This document shows positions 7,409 through 15,826 of a stretch of 29,158 bases of DNA, in pieces. Each line of letters opens with the position of its first letter. Position 1 is the first letter of the stretch. Under the pieces are notes generated by a model, which saw nothing but the letters and a program-made list of their open reading frames with translations, did no database searches and was not told the DNA's origin. Source of the DNA: Clostridium sp. CAG:1000 (GTDB lineage: Bacteria > Bacillota_I > Bacilli_A > RF39 > UBA660); the NCBI GenBank assembly GCA_000436975.1, contig HG000343.1:1-29158 (forward strand), written 5' to 3'. Both the position numbers and the translations under genes were made by a program.

Positions 7409-8158
7409 TTACATCTTTAATTTTAATTCTTTTTCAGTAAGATCTTTTACCACATCGGGAGTAAAATCACTAAATATATCAGTAAAATATATTGGATAAG
7501 AAGACTCTTCATTTAATGAACTTTTTAAATATTCATAATACGTTTTTAATTCTATTGAATCAATATTATCAATTATTTCATCAAAATAAACTCTTTTATT
7601 TGTAACAAATAAATATTCAAAATTTTTATTAAATAAAATAGACATAATAACTATAAACAATTTAAATATATCATCCATTATTGTATATTTTTTATTTGTT
7701 ATATTATAATATGTTAATAAGGATTTATTTTCATTTATCTTTTGACCATTTTCTAAATCTATAAATATTGGTTTATGATCATATATTAATATATTACTTA
7801 ATCTAACATCACCAATCATCATATATTTATGTAGTTTTTTTATAATATTAGTTATTTCATTTATCAAATAACATTTAGCTTCAGGTGTAAAATTATTTTC
7901 AATAATATCTTGTAATGAAACTGAGTAATCAAGTTTAGGCATAGTATATCCATAAACTATTCCATTTTCAGAGAGTAAATCATTTATTCCAAGTACTCCA
8001 TCTATTTTAGGCATGGAATATATATATGTTAAAATTTCTTGTACTTCATAACTTTCATAATCACTACAAATTTTATAAAGAACTCTTTCTTGCTCATATA
8101 TATTTTTAGAAAACTCTTTATTTTCTCTAACTTTATATCTAGAAATTTCTAGTTTCAT
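7409..8158 (-). CDS. Protein-kinase-fold protein, divergent
   Basis: The 249-aa protein carries IGDVRLSNILI (about 115-125) and IFIDLENG (about 131-138). These correspond to the catalytic loop (usually HGDxxxxN) and the DFG-type metal site of the kinase/APH fold. Asp117, Asn122 and Asp134 are kept; the His before the catalytic Asp is Ile. TMPKLDYSVSLQDIIE (about 72-87) looks like the hinge. The family includes protein and small-molecule kinases; whether this one is active, and on what, is unknown. The ATG at 8158 follows AGGTGG at 5 bases. The rbfA terminator ends only about 25 bases upstream and no clear promoter fits in between, so expression may depend on read-through from the nusA operon. 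Confidence 0.6.
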   Translation of the reverse strand: MKLEISRYKVRENKEFSKNIYEQERVLYKICSDYESYEVQEILTYIYSMPKIDGVLGINDLLSENGIVYGYTMPKLDYSVSLQDIIENNFTPEAKCYLINEITNIIKKLHKYMMIGDVRLSNILIYDHKPIFIDLENGQKINENKSLLTYYNITNKKYTIMDDIFKLFIVIMSILFNKNFEYLFVTNKRVYFDEIIDNIDSIELKTYYEYLKSSLNEESSYPIYFTDIFSDFTPDVVKDLTEKELKLKM

Positions 8159-8188
8159 CAAAACCACCTGGTTCTTATTAAAACAAAA

Positions 8189-8214
8189 AATAGAGTATTT
8201 GTAAATACCCTATT
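8189..8214 (-). terminator. Terminator of the rimP-nusA-infB-rbfA operon
   Basis: The stem 8189-8199 with 8204-8214 has one G-U pair and overlaps the rbfA stop codon. Six T residues follow on the minus strand. Confidence 0.8.
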
Positions 8215-8548
8215 CCTCTTTATGAAGTTCTTCTATTATTTTTTCTATTTTTTGACCATTTTCGATAGATTCATCAAATATAAATCTTAATTCTGGTGTA
8301 TGTCTAATATCTAATCTTTGTGATAGCTCACTTCTAAAGAAACCAGCTGCATTATTTAAATCTTTTTCTACTTTTTCTCTATTATCAGTAGTAGTAAAAT
8401 ATATTTTAGCAAAACTTAGATCATTAGTTACTTCTACATCTGTTATTGTTACATTTTTAAAGTCTTCATCTTTTGCTTCAAGAAGTAATATATTACATAG
8501 TTCTCTTTGCATATCAGATGAAACTCTTTCACCTTTTAAACTACTCAT
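8210..8548 (-). CDS. rbfA: 30S ribosome-binding factor A
   Basis: RbfA is a small KH-like protein that binds the immature 30S subunit and helps 16S rRNA 5'-end maturation. The 112 residues match the family length (about 115). Recognisable segments are the helix MQRELCNILLLEA, VTITDVEVTNDLSFAKIYFTT, and the C-terminal LDIRHTPELRFIFDESIENGQKI, a strong family signature. Its start codon overlaps the infB stop by four bases (ATGA), the usual infB-rbfA coupling. It is the last gene of the operon. Confidence 0.95.
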   Translation of the reverse strand: MSSLKGERVSSDMQRELCNILLLEAKDEDFKNVTITDVEVTNDLSFAKIYFTTTDNREKVEKDLNNAAGFFRSELSQRLDIRHTPELRFIFDESIENGQKIEKIIEELHKEE

Positions 8549-10671
8549 ACTCTTTTCACTTCCCTAACTTCAAATACTTCAATAATATCTTTTTCTTTAA
8601 TATCTGGAAATGATTCAATAGTCATACCACAATCATAACCTGATTTAACTTCACGTGCTTGATCTTTTTCTCTTTGTAAAGTAGATACTTTTGATGTTGT
8701 TACAACTATTCCATCTCTTATAACTCTACATGGACATCCAACTTTAACAATACCACTTGTAACATGACATCCAGCTATATTACCAACTTTAGAGAAATGG
8801 AATAATTGACGTACTTCAGCCTCTCCGATCACTACTTCTTCATATTCAGGATCTAACATACCTTTCATAGCTGATTCTATTTCTTCTACTAATTTATAAA
8901 TAATGTTATAAAGTCTAATATCTACTCCATAGCTTTTAGCAGTATCTTTAGTAGCAGATGATGGGGAAACATTAAATCCTACTATGATAGCATTACTTGC
9001 ATTGGCTAAAACTACATCACTTTCAGTTATAGTTCCAACGCCGCTTCTTATAACATTAATTTTAACTCCTTCAACATTTATTTTAAGAAGTGCATTTTTA
9101 ACTGCTTCTTCACTACCTTTAACATCGGTTTTAAGAACAATATTAATTTCTTTTCTACCTTCTTTTATTTGTTCAAATATTTCATCTAAGCTTAATGCTT
9201 TATGAGCAAATTTCTTTCCTCTTTCAGCTTCTTTTCTCTTCATAGCAACACTTTTAGCTTCTTTTTCACTTTCAAATGCCATGAATTTATCTCCTGCTAC
9301 TGGCACATCTTCTATACCTGTTACTTCAACTGGTTTAGATGGCTCTGCTGATACTATTTCATTACCAGTATCATCTCTTAAAGTCCTAACCTTTCCAGAA
9401 AATGATCCAACTACTATAGGGTCACCTAATCTTAAAGTACCATTTTGTATTAATAATGTCACTACTGGGCCTTTAGATTTATCAAGTCTTGCTTCTATTA
9501 CAGAACCCATAGCATATCTATGAGGATTTGCTTTTAAATCTAACACTTCTGAAAGTAAATTAATATTATCAAGTAGTTCGTCTACTCCTTGTCCTGTATG
9601 AGCACTAATATTTACAAATATTGTATCTCCTCCCCAAGATTCTGGAGTAAGACCTAATTCACTCATTTCACTCATTATTTTTTCTATATTAATGTTTGGT
9701 TTATCTATTTTATTAACTGCCACTATTATTGGAACACCTGCTGCTTTAGCGTGATCAACAGCTTCTTTAGTTTGAGGCATAACACCATCATCAGCAGCAA
9801 CTATGATAATTACTATATCTGTAACAGCAGCACCTCTTGCTCTCATTTCAGTAAACGCAGCATGTCCTGGAGTATCAATAAAAGTAATCTTTTTTCCATC
9901 TTTTTCTACTTGATATGCACCAATTGCTTGAGTAATTCCTCCTGCTTCACTTGATGCTACATGTGAATTTCTTATATAATCAAGAAGTGTAGTCTTACCA
10001 TGATCAACATGTCCCATTATTGTAACTACTGCTGGTCTTGGCTCTAAATCTTCTTCTTTATCAGTAACAACATATTCCTCAAAATTAGATATATCAGTTG
10101 TTTCTTCTTTTACTAATTCTTTATTATATTCAAGAACTACTACTGATGCATCATCAAATGAAATAGCTTGACTTGATGAAATCATAAGTCCCATTCCAAT
10201 AAGTTTTTTTACTATTTCACTAGCAGAGATACCAAGTTCATCTGCTAAATCAGAAACACTCATTCCTTCTTTATATATAACTACATTTGATGCAGTTTCT
10301 TCTTTATTACTTTGAAGTTTAGTCTTATTTTTATATATATTTTTTTTCTTTTTATTTAAATCTTCTTGACTTTGATTTTTATTTGAAGATTCTTTCTTTT
10401 TGATTTTCTCTTTCACTTTAACTTGATTATCAAGTTTTATATTATAAGCTAAAGCAGCCTCTTCTGCTCTATCTTCCATTTCAAACTTATCAGCTAATTC
10501 CTCAGTTAAATTATTATTACTTAAGTCACCCAATTCATTATCTAATATAATAATATCTTCATCATCTAAATAATCATTTTCATTATTATATTTATGACCT
10601 AATTCTTTTAATTTTTTTAGTATAACTTCACTACTAACTCCAAGTTCTAAAGCATAATCTTTTATACTCAT
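8545..10671 (-). CDS. infB: Translation initiation factor IF-2
   Basis: IF-2 is the GTPase that places fMet-tRNA on the 30S subunit and promotes 50S joining. The 708-aa protein has two IF2_N-type helical modules (about 1-48 and 132-182) split by a lysine-rich linker, then the G domain: G1 GHVDHGKT (220-227), G3 DTPGH (266-270), G4 NKID (320-323). Domains II-IV follow, with the C2 fMet-binding domain at the end (FHFSKVGNIAGCHVTSG). It is close to the B. subtilis length and complete. GGAGG lies 6 bases before the ATG. The usual ylxQ gene between ylxR and infB is missing; only a 21-base gap is left. Confidence 0.97.
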   Translation of the reverse strand: MSIKDYALELGVSSEVILKKLKELGHKYNNENDYLDDEDIIILDNELGDLSNNNLTEELADKFEMEDRAEEAALAYNIKLDNQVKVKEKIKKKESSNKNQSQEDLNKKKKNIYKNKTKLQSNKEETASNVVIYKEGMSVSDLADELGISASEIVKKLIGMGLMISSSQAISFDDASVVVLEYNKELVKEETTDISNFEEYVVTDKEEDLEPRPAVVTIMGHVDHGKTTLLDYIRNSHVASSEAGGITQAIGAYQVEKDGKKITFIDTPGHAAFTEMRARGAAVTDIVIIIVAADDGVMPQTKEAVDHAKAAGVPIIVAVNKIDKPNINIEKIMSEMSELGLTPESWGGDTIFVNISAHTGQGVDELLDNINLLSEVLDLKANPHRYAMGSVIEARLDKSKGPVVTLLIQNGTLRLGDPIVVGSFSGKVRTLRDDTGNEIVSAEPSKPVEVTGIEDVPVAGDKFMAFESEKEAKSVAMKRKEAERGKKFAHKALSLDEIFEQIKEGRKEINIVLKTDVKGSEEAVKNALLKINVEGVKINVIRSGVGTITESDVVLANASNAIIVGFNVSPSSATKDTAKSYGVDIRLYNIIYKLVEEIESAMKGMLDPEYEEVVIGEAEVRQLFHFSKVGNIAGCHVTSGIVKVGCPCRVIRDGIVVTTSKVSTLQREKDQAREVKSGYDCGMTIESFPDIKEKDIIEVFEVREVKRV

Positions 10672-10692
10672 ATGTTTCCTCCTTTTCTTTTT

Positions 10693-10950
10693 TTATATTT
10701 TAGAAATTAATTCATCATAAATAGACTCTGGAATTTTTACTTCTAAATGTCGTTCTAATACTTTAGAATCTTTTGCCTTTAAAATAACATCCTTATCTTT
10801 TTTTAAATAAGCTCCTCTTCCATTTGCCTTATTTGTATCATCAACAAACACATTTCCATTATTATCTCTTACTACCCTTAGCAAGTCTTTTTTTTCACAT
10901 TTTTCTCTTGTCACTACACAAGTTCTCATAGGGATTTTTCTCATTTTCAT
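10693..10950 (-). CDS. ylxR: YlxR family RNA-binding protein
   Basis: The 85-aa protein has the YlxR/DUF448 motif set: RTCVVTREKCEKKDLLRVVR near the start and GRGAYLKKDKD around residue 45. YlxR of Gram-positive bacteria binds RNA and has been linked to RNase P modulation (RnpM). GGAGG lies about 7 bases before the ATG at 10950. It is 12 bases after nusA and 21 before infB, in the conserved position. Confidence 0.93.
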   Translation of the reverse strand: MKMRKIPMRTCVVTREKCEKKDLLRVVRDNNGNVFVDDTNKANGRGAYLKKDKDVILKAKDSKVLERHLEVKIPESIYDELISKI

Positions 10951-10962
10951 GCCTTACCCTCC

Positions 10963-12105
10963 TTATGCATTTATTTGTTTATTAATATCCTCTAATGTTT
11001 TAATATTAATTGTATATTTTGTAAGTTTTGATGCAAGTTTAATATTAATACCTTTTTTGCCAATAGCTAAACTTAAATTTTCATCATCAGCTATAACTAA
11101 TGCTTCTTTTTTCTTTTCATCAGTTATACTTACATTAAGGTTTTTAGCAGGACTTAGTGCATTAGCTATAAATACTTCCATATCATCACTATATGCAATT
11201 AAGTCTACTTTTTCACCACCAAGTTCATTTATTATATTAGCAATTCTTCTTCCTTTTTCACCAATACAGCTTCCAATTGGATCTACTTTTGGATTAGTAC
11301 TTGCAACTGCCACTTTACTTCTAACACCTGCTTCTCTTGCTACTCCTCTTAGTTCTAAAGTACCATCACTAAACTCTGGTATTTCATGTTCAAATAATCT
11401 TTTAACAAAACCATAGTTCTTTCTTGATGTTAAAATAAGTGGTCCTTTTGGAGTACTTTCTATTTTAGTAATATATACTTTAATAGAATCTCCCATAGTT
11501 AATTTTTCTCCTGGTATAAGTTCAGTCTTAGGAAGAATTCCTCTTGCTTTTCCTAAATCTACATAATAGTTTCTAGCATCTTCCATAGCTAAAAAACCTA
11601 TCATTAATTCATCTTCCTTATCTTCAAACTCACTCATTACTTTTTCACGTTCTGCTTCTCTTATTTTTTGTAATACCACTTGTTTAGCAACAGATATTGC
11701 TACTCTACCAAAATCTTTAGGAGTTACTTCTTCTAATATTTCATCTCCTATTTGATAGTCTTTGTTTATTTCTTTAGCTTCGCTAATAGTCATTTCATTT
11801 AAATAATCATGAGCAACTTTTACTTCTCCAGTTTCAGGATCAATATCATCATCCTCATCATTATAATCATCTACTATAGTTGTTACTTTAAATACTTTAA
11901 TTTCTCCAGTATTTTTATCTATTAATACTCTACTAGTATAATCTGCTTTTTCGTTTTTTCTAAAGGCTGTTGATAAAGCCGTTTGCATTGCTTCAATGAC
12001 AACATCTTCATCTATACCCTTTTCTTTTACAATATATTCTAAAGCTTTTTTAAACTCTTTAGCATTCATTTGTGTTTGTTCTTCTTTAGTTACTTTCTTC
12101 TTCAT
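10963..12105 (-). CDS. nusA: Transcription termination/antitermination factor NusA
   Basis: NusA binds RNA polymerase and nascent RNA and acts on pausing, termination and antitermination. The 380 residues comprise the RNAP-binding N-domain (about 1-135), an S1 domain (about 160-225), and two KH domains with PIGSCIGEKGRRIANI (about 276-292) and LAIGKKGINIKLAS near the end. It lacks C-terminal acidic repeats, as usual in Bacillota. An acidic insert (DDYNDEDDDIDPETGE, about 80-95) lengthens the N-domain loop. The ATG at 12105 follows AGGAG at 6 bases and overlaps the end of rimP by 20 bases. Confidence 0.96.
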   Translation of the reverse strand: MKKKVTKEEQTQMNAKEFKKALEYIVKEKGIDEDVVIEAMQTALSTAFRKNEKADYTSRVLIDKNTGEIKVFKVTTIVDDYNDEDDDIDPETGEVKVAHDYLNEMTISEAKEINKDYQIGDEILEEVTPKDFGRVAISVAKQVVLQKIREAEREKVMSEFEDKEDELMIGFLAMEDARNYYVDLGKARGILPKTELIPGEKLTMGDSIKVYITKIESTPKGPLILTSRKNYGFVKRLFEHEIPEFSDGTLELRGVAREAGVRSKVAVASTNPKVDPIGSCIGEKGRRIANIINELGGEKVDLIAYSDDMEVFIANALSPAKNLNVSITDEKKKEALVIADDENLSLAIGKKGINIKLASKLTKYTINIKTLEDINKQINA

Positions 12106-12346
12106 AATCCACTCCTTTGCTTCCTACATCAAGTACATAATTTTCTATTTCAAGATTTAAACTATCGATAATTGGATCAACTATTTTAGTTGCTTTAACA
12201 CATAAATCCATATCTACGCCATTTTCACTGTCGATAGTCACAAATAATGTTTTTTCTCCATCTTCCTCTCCGAAATGAACACCTACAAGAGAGATATTTT
12301 CCTCTTCTAAAGGTTCTTTAATCGCAGTAATAATCTTTTCTTCCAT
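12086..12346 (-). CDS. rimP: RimP-like ribosome maturation factor, N-terminal domain only
   Basis: RimP helps early 30S assembly. The gene precedes nusA, as in most bacteria. The product has the N-terminal alpha/beta domain: ISLVGVHFGEEDGEKTLFVTID, then GVDMDLCVKATKIVDPIID and IENYVLDVGSKGVD, where normal RimP reads YxLEVSSPGLDRPL. It stops there at 86 aa, against about 150 in the family, so the C-terminal SH3-like domain is missing. The next DNA is nusA itself, so no lost exon or frameshift is visible. I begin at the ATG at 12346, preceded by AAAGGAGG at 4 bases; a frame start 15 codons earlier lies in the leader hairpin. Whether the one-domain form still works is unknown. Confidence 0.82.
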   Translation of the reverse strand: MEEKIITAIKEPLEEENISLVGVHFGEEDGEKTLFVTIDSENGVDMDLCVKATKIVDPIIDSLNLEIENYVLDVGSKGVDYEEESN

Positions 12347-12371
12347 TATTCCTCCTTTATAATTAAAATTT

Positions 12372-12396
12372 AAAGAGTGGGTTTTGCCCACTCTTT
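12372..12396 (-). promoter_or_regulatory. Leader hairpin at the 5' end of the rimP-nusA transcript
   Basis: A perfect 10-bp stem (12372-12381 with 12387-12396) with a 5-base loop begins within a few bases of the predicted transcription start (about 12402). The downstream tail on the minus strand is only weakly T-rich. It may stabilise or attenuate the operon mRNA. Confidence 0.6.
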
Positions 12397-12408
12397 GCTG
12401 TCACACGT

Positions 12409-12437
12409 ATTATAACACATTAAATTATATGATACAA
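12409..12437 (-). promoter_or_regulatory. Promoter of the rimP-nusA-infB operon
   Basis: On the minus strand, TTGTAT (12437-12432), a 17-base spacer and a perfect extended -10 box, TGTTATAAT (TATAAT at 12414-12409). It is back-to-back with the plus-strand promoter at 12453. Confidence 0.82.
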
Positions 12438-12452
12438 GTAATTCTTTAATGA

Positions 12453-12481
12453 TTGACTTAATTTTATGTTTTTGCTAATAT
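12453..12481 (+). promoter_or_regulatory. Promoter of the ClpA-like AAA+ gene
   Basis: TTGACT (12453-12458), a 17-base spacer ending TTTTTGC, and TAATAT (12476-12481). The layout and the bases before the -10 resemble those at 16815. Confidence 0.78.
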
Positions 12482-12507
12482 AATTAACTAATAAGAGGTG
12501 ACTAATT

Positions 12508-14535
12508 ATGAACGATAATATAAATACATTTAAGTCATTAAACTATGAAACACAAAGTTTCTTAACATTAGTATTTAACTACATAGATTTTATAAATGAT
12601 AATAACTGTAAGATAACTATTAATGAAAAAAATAATACTAAGAAAACTTATCTTTTAGAAAAAAAATACCCTGTTCTTGGCCTTGCTATATTCTTTAGTT
12701 TACTGCATATGGATAGTGATTATAAAAAATTATTAAACAAAGAAGGAATTACAATATCAAATGCATTAAAGCAAATAAATAAAAGTCTTAAAGATTTTAA
12801 CATTAAAAAAGACATAAAAGAAACAACTTCATTTAAAGAATATAATCTAGATGAAATATTAGATGAGGTATTAGAAAATGAAAAAGAAATATATGATTTA
12901 GAACTTAATAATACTTCTATTGAAGATGAAACTTTTGACTATGATATTAACAATGATGATACTAAAGTATTTCAATTTATTAATCTTCTTATTTCATCTC
13001 CATCTATAAGTAATTATGTAAAATTAATATTAAAGAAATTATATAAAATAGATGACTATTTTGATGAAGTTATAATGCCAAAATTAATAGATAAATTAAA
13101 TTATGACGCTAAAGAGTATTATTTATTTAATTATGATATATGTGTAGAACTATTAGACACTATAAATAATATTGAATATGAATATGATAATTTAAATATA
13201 ATTCAAAGCAAAGATAAATGTTTTATTCATTTTAAAAGACAAATAACTATTAATAATATTAAGATACCTAAATATTTAAAAGTAAAAAGAATTGAAATTA
13301 ATGATAAAACCTATACAGGTGTTAATCTATTAAAGGCACTATTATTTAATGAAATTAATGATAAAATAAAATTTATTTGCAATAACAACATAGAATTTTC
13401 GATAAATAAAGAAATATTATTTGGAAAAAGTAAGCAAGAAGATAATTTAATGGCTTCTGAGTTTGTTAAATACCTAATGAATATTGTTAACGAAATCCCA
13501 AGTTCAAATACTAAAAAAGAAATAGCTGATATTTTATCTAAAATATATAATGTTAAACCACAAAAAGAAAAAAACAAAAGTAAAGAGGAAAAACAAATGC
13601 AAAAAGAAGAAAATTATCTAGAACGCTATGGTGAAAATTTAACTAAAATGCATTATTTAAAAGATCCTTCTATTGGAAGAGATGATATTATTAGAAAGAT
13701 TGAAAGAATACTTTTATATCCAGAAAAAGATAAATCTATTATCATAACTGGTCCTGCTGGTACTGGTAAAACTGCAGTTGTTAAAGGCCTTGCATATAGA
13801 ATTCAAAATAATCTCGTACCAGAAGCACTTAAAGATATAGAAATAATAAGCATAGATGCACCTTCTATAGTCTCAGGGTGTAAATACGTTGGAATGCTTG
13901 AAGAAAGATTAAAGGGTATATTAGATGAAGCAAGCTTTGATAAAAATATTATTCTTTTTATGGATGAAATACACCAAGCTATTGGTGCTGGTAGAAGTGA
14001 AGGAAATAAAGTTACAGTTGCTGAAATATTAAAACCTTATTTAGATTATGGGAAAGTAAGAATTATTGGTGCTACTACTGATAATGAGTATCAAGAAAAT
14101 ATTGAAAGTAACACTGCTTTTAAATCAAGGCTTAAAAGAATAAAATTAGATGAACCTAATCGTGATATTATTTATGAGATAATAGATGACTTAATAAATG
14201 TATATAATAAAATAAGTTATTCAAAAGTATTAATGAGTGAAGAAGAAAGATATAACGTTATCAATTTTTTATTAGATGCTACTAGTAGTAGATATAGAAC
14301 ATTTAATGATAAAGTTAATAACCCAAGATTAGTACTTGATATTGTCAAAGAAGCATATGCAATCGCAGCATTAAATAATAGTTGTGAAGTTACAGTTGAT
14401 GACTTTATAGAGGCACTTAATGATGAAGAAAGAATATATGAAAGTTCTAAACAAAGATGTATACAAATGTTAAAAGAAAAAACTAATTATAAAAAAGAAA
14501 AAGCAATTATATTAGAATTTAAACCTAAAAAGTAA
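12508..14535 (+). CDS. AAA+ ATPase with one ClpA/ClpC D1-like domain
   Basis: The 675-aa protein has an unrecognised, acidic N-terminal part (about 1-350), not the usual paired Clp_N repeats, and a lysine-rich linker. A single AAA+ module then follows closely related to the first domain of ClpA/ClpC: LERYGENLTKMHYLKDPSIGRDD (371-393), Walker A GPAGTGKT (415-422), pore loop KYVGMLEERL (459-468), Walker B ILFMDEIH (482-489), sensor-1 GATT (521-524) and an arginine finger near 541. There is no second AAA+ domain, so no D2-borne ClpP-docking loop. It is likely an ATP-driven unfoldase or remodeller; the substrate is unknown. AAGAGGTG lies 8 bases before the ATG. Two genes on, another AAA+ gene of the ClpX class has a similar promoter, so they may act together. 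Confidence 0.8.
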   Translation: MNDNINTFKSLNYETQSFLTLVFNYIDFINDNNCKITINEKNNTKKTYLLEKKYPVLGLAIFFSLLHMDSDYKKLLNKEGITISNALKQINKSLKDFNIKKDIKETTSFKEYNLDEILDEVLENEKEIYDLELNNTSIEDETFDYDINNDDTKVFQFINLLISSPSISNYVKLILKKLYKIDDYFDEVIMPKLIDKLNYDAKEYYLFNYDICVELLDTINNIEYEYDNLNIIQSKDKCFIHFKRQITINNIKIPKYLKVKRIEINDKTYTGVNLLKALLFNEINDKIKFICNNNIEFSINKEILFGKSKQEDNLMASEFVKYLMNIVNEIPSSNTKKEIADILSKIYNVKPQKEKNKSKEEKQMQKEENYLERYGENLTKMHYLKDPSIGRDDIIRKIERILLYPEKDKSIIITGPAGTGKTAVVKGLAYRIQNNLVPEALKDIEIISIDAPSIVSGCKYVGMLEERLKGILDEASFDKNIILFMDEIHQAIGAGRSEGNKVTVAEILKPYLDYGKVRIIGATTDNEYQENIESNTAFKSRLKRIKLDEPNRDIIYEIIDDLINVYNKISYSKVLMSEEERYNVINFLLDATSSRYRTFNDKVNNPRLVLDIVKEAYAIAALNNSCEVTVDDFIEALNDEERIYESSKQRCIQMLKEKTNYKKEKAIILEFKPKK

Positions 14536-14546
14536 TTGCTTTTTTT
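14500..14546 (+). terminator. Terminator of the ClpA-like gene
   Basis: A 10-bp stem (14500-14509 with 14533-14542) spans the stop codon with a 23-base loop and runs into a T-run. The distal arm also contains the -35 box of the next gene. Confidence 0.55.
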
Positions 14547-14564
14547 ATTTGCATATGATAATAT
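14536..14564 (+). promoter_or_regulatory. Promoter of the Y-family polymerase gene
   Basis: TTGCTT (14536-14541), a 17-base spacer and TAATAT (14559-14564). It starts right at the stop of the upstream gene and argues against translation starts before 14585. Confidence 0.6.
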
Positions 14565-14584
14565 TAATACGAAAAGGTGTTTGT

Positions 14585-15826
14585 ATGAAAGAAAGAGTTA
14601 TTTTAAGCATAGATTTAAAAAGTTTTTTTGCATCATGTGAATGCGTATATAGAGGTTTAGATCCTTTTACTACCCCACTTATAGTCGCAGATACATCTCG
14701 TGGTAAGGGCGCTATGTCGCTAGCAGTAACACCATACTTAAGAAGTTTTGGCATTAAATCAAGAAGTAGACTTTATGAAATACCTAATAATATTAAAATT
14801 ATGTATGTACCTCCTAGAATGAAATTATATGAAAGTTATAGTAAAAAAGTAATAGAAATATACAAAGAATTTATTAGTGAAGAAGATATACATGTATATT
14901 CTATAGATGAAGTTTTTATTGATGCTACAGAATATTTAAAATTATATAATAAAACAGATATAGAACTTGCTAAAATGATAATGAAAACTATTAAAGATAA
15001 AACCGGTATTACTTCAACTTGTGGCATTGGCCCTAATATCTTTCTAGCTAAAGTTGCAATGGACACTGAAGCTAAACATAATAAAGACTTTATATCAAAA
15101 TGGACATATGATGATATTGAAAAAAAACTATGGAATATTAGCCCATTATCTGAAATATGGGGATTTGGTAAAAGAACTGAAAAAAAACTTAATAATCTAA
15201 ATATATTTAAAGTAAAAGATATAAATAAATATAAAAGAGAGTTTTATATAAAAAGATTTGGCAATGTATCAGGAAATGATATATGGTGTAAAGCTAATGG
15301 AATAGACTTCACTACTATTAAAGAATTAAATCAAAAAAGTAGAAATAAATCTATAAGTATGAGTCAAATACTATATAGAAATTATAACTTAGAAGAAGCT
15401 CTTTTAATAGTAAGAGAAATGAATGATATGTTAAATTCAAAATTAAGAAGTATGAAAATGACTACATCAAATATTTATCTTGGAATAGATTATTCAAAAG
15501 ACTTATATAAAAGATTTCATGATAGTGTTTCTTTAAAAATAGATGAAGATGATAAACAAACAATATATGAAGTACTAGAATATTTATATAATAAAAATAT
15601 AGAAGATTTACCAATAAGAAAAGTATCAATCGCATATTCTGGATTAAAAAAGAAAACGCATACTCAATTAAGCTTATTTGATACAAATAAAGAAGAAAAT
15701 AATGATTTTGAAAATCTAATAGATGAAATAAATAAAAAATATGGACGAACTTCTATTTTAAGAGCATCATCTCTTATGAAAAGTTCTACAATAAAAAACA
15801 GAAAGAATTTTAAAGAAATCATTTAA
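14585..15826 (+). CDS. Y-family DNA polymerase (UmuC/DinB type, translesion)
   Basis: The 413-aa enzyme copies damaged DNA with low fidelity. SIDLKSFFASCE (8-19) carries the first metal Asp (D10) and SIDEVFID (106-113) carries the D108-E109 pair. TSTCGIGPNIFLAKVAMD is the usual palm segment, and IWGFGKRTEKKL (about 191-202) is the thumb helix-hairpin-helix. The little-finger domain is complete. QLSLF (361-365) is a canonical sliding-clamp-binding motif, so it should be recruited by DnaN. It looks closest to the UmuC/UvrX branch; DinB is the alternative. The ATG at 14585 follows AAAAGGTG; the longer frame would start inside the promoter. Its stop overlaps the stop of the convergent ATP-grasp-like gene. 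I saw no LexA-like operator. Confidence 0.92.
   Translation: MKERVILSIDLKSFFASCECVYRGLDPFTTPLIVADTSRGKGAMSLAVTPYLRSFGIKSRSRLYEIPNNIKIMYVPPRMKLYESYSKKVIEIYKEFISEEDIHVYSIDEVFIDATEYLKLYNKTDIELAKMIMKTIKDKTGITSTCGIGPNIFLAKVAMDTEAKHNKDFISKWTYDDIEKKLWNISPLSEIWGFGKRTEKKLNNLNIFKVKDINKYKREFYIKRFGNVSGNDIWCKANGIDFTTIKELNQKSRNKSISMSQILYRNYNLEEALLIVREMNDMLNSKLRSMKMTTSNIYLGIDYSKDLYKRFHDSVSLKIDEDDKQTIYEVLEYLYNKNIEDLPIRKVSIAYSGLKKKTHTQLSLFDTNKEENNDFENLIDEINKKYGRTSILRASSLMKSSTIKNRKNFKEII

Noticed and set aside
10949..11416. 155-codon plus-strand frame with hydrophobic product opposite nusA
   Set aside because: Fully antisense to nusA, whose protein is unmistakable; no ribosome site.
12372..12396. Hairpin considered as a terminator
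   Set aside because: It follows the rimP promoter and has no strong T-run; it is better read as a leader element.
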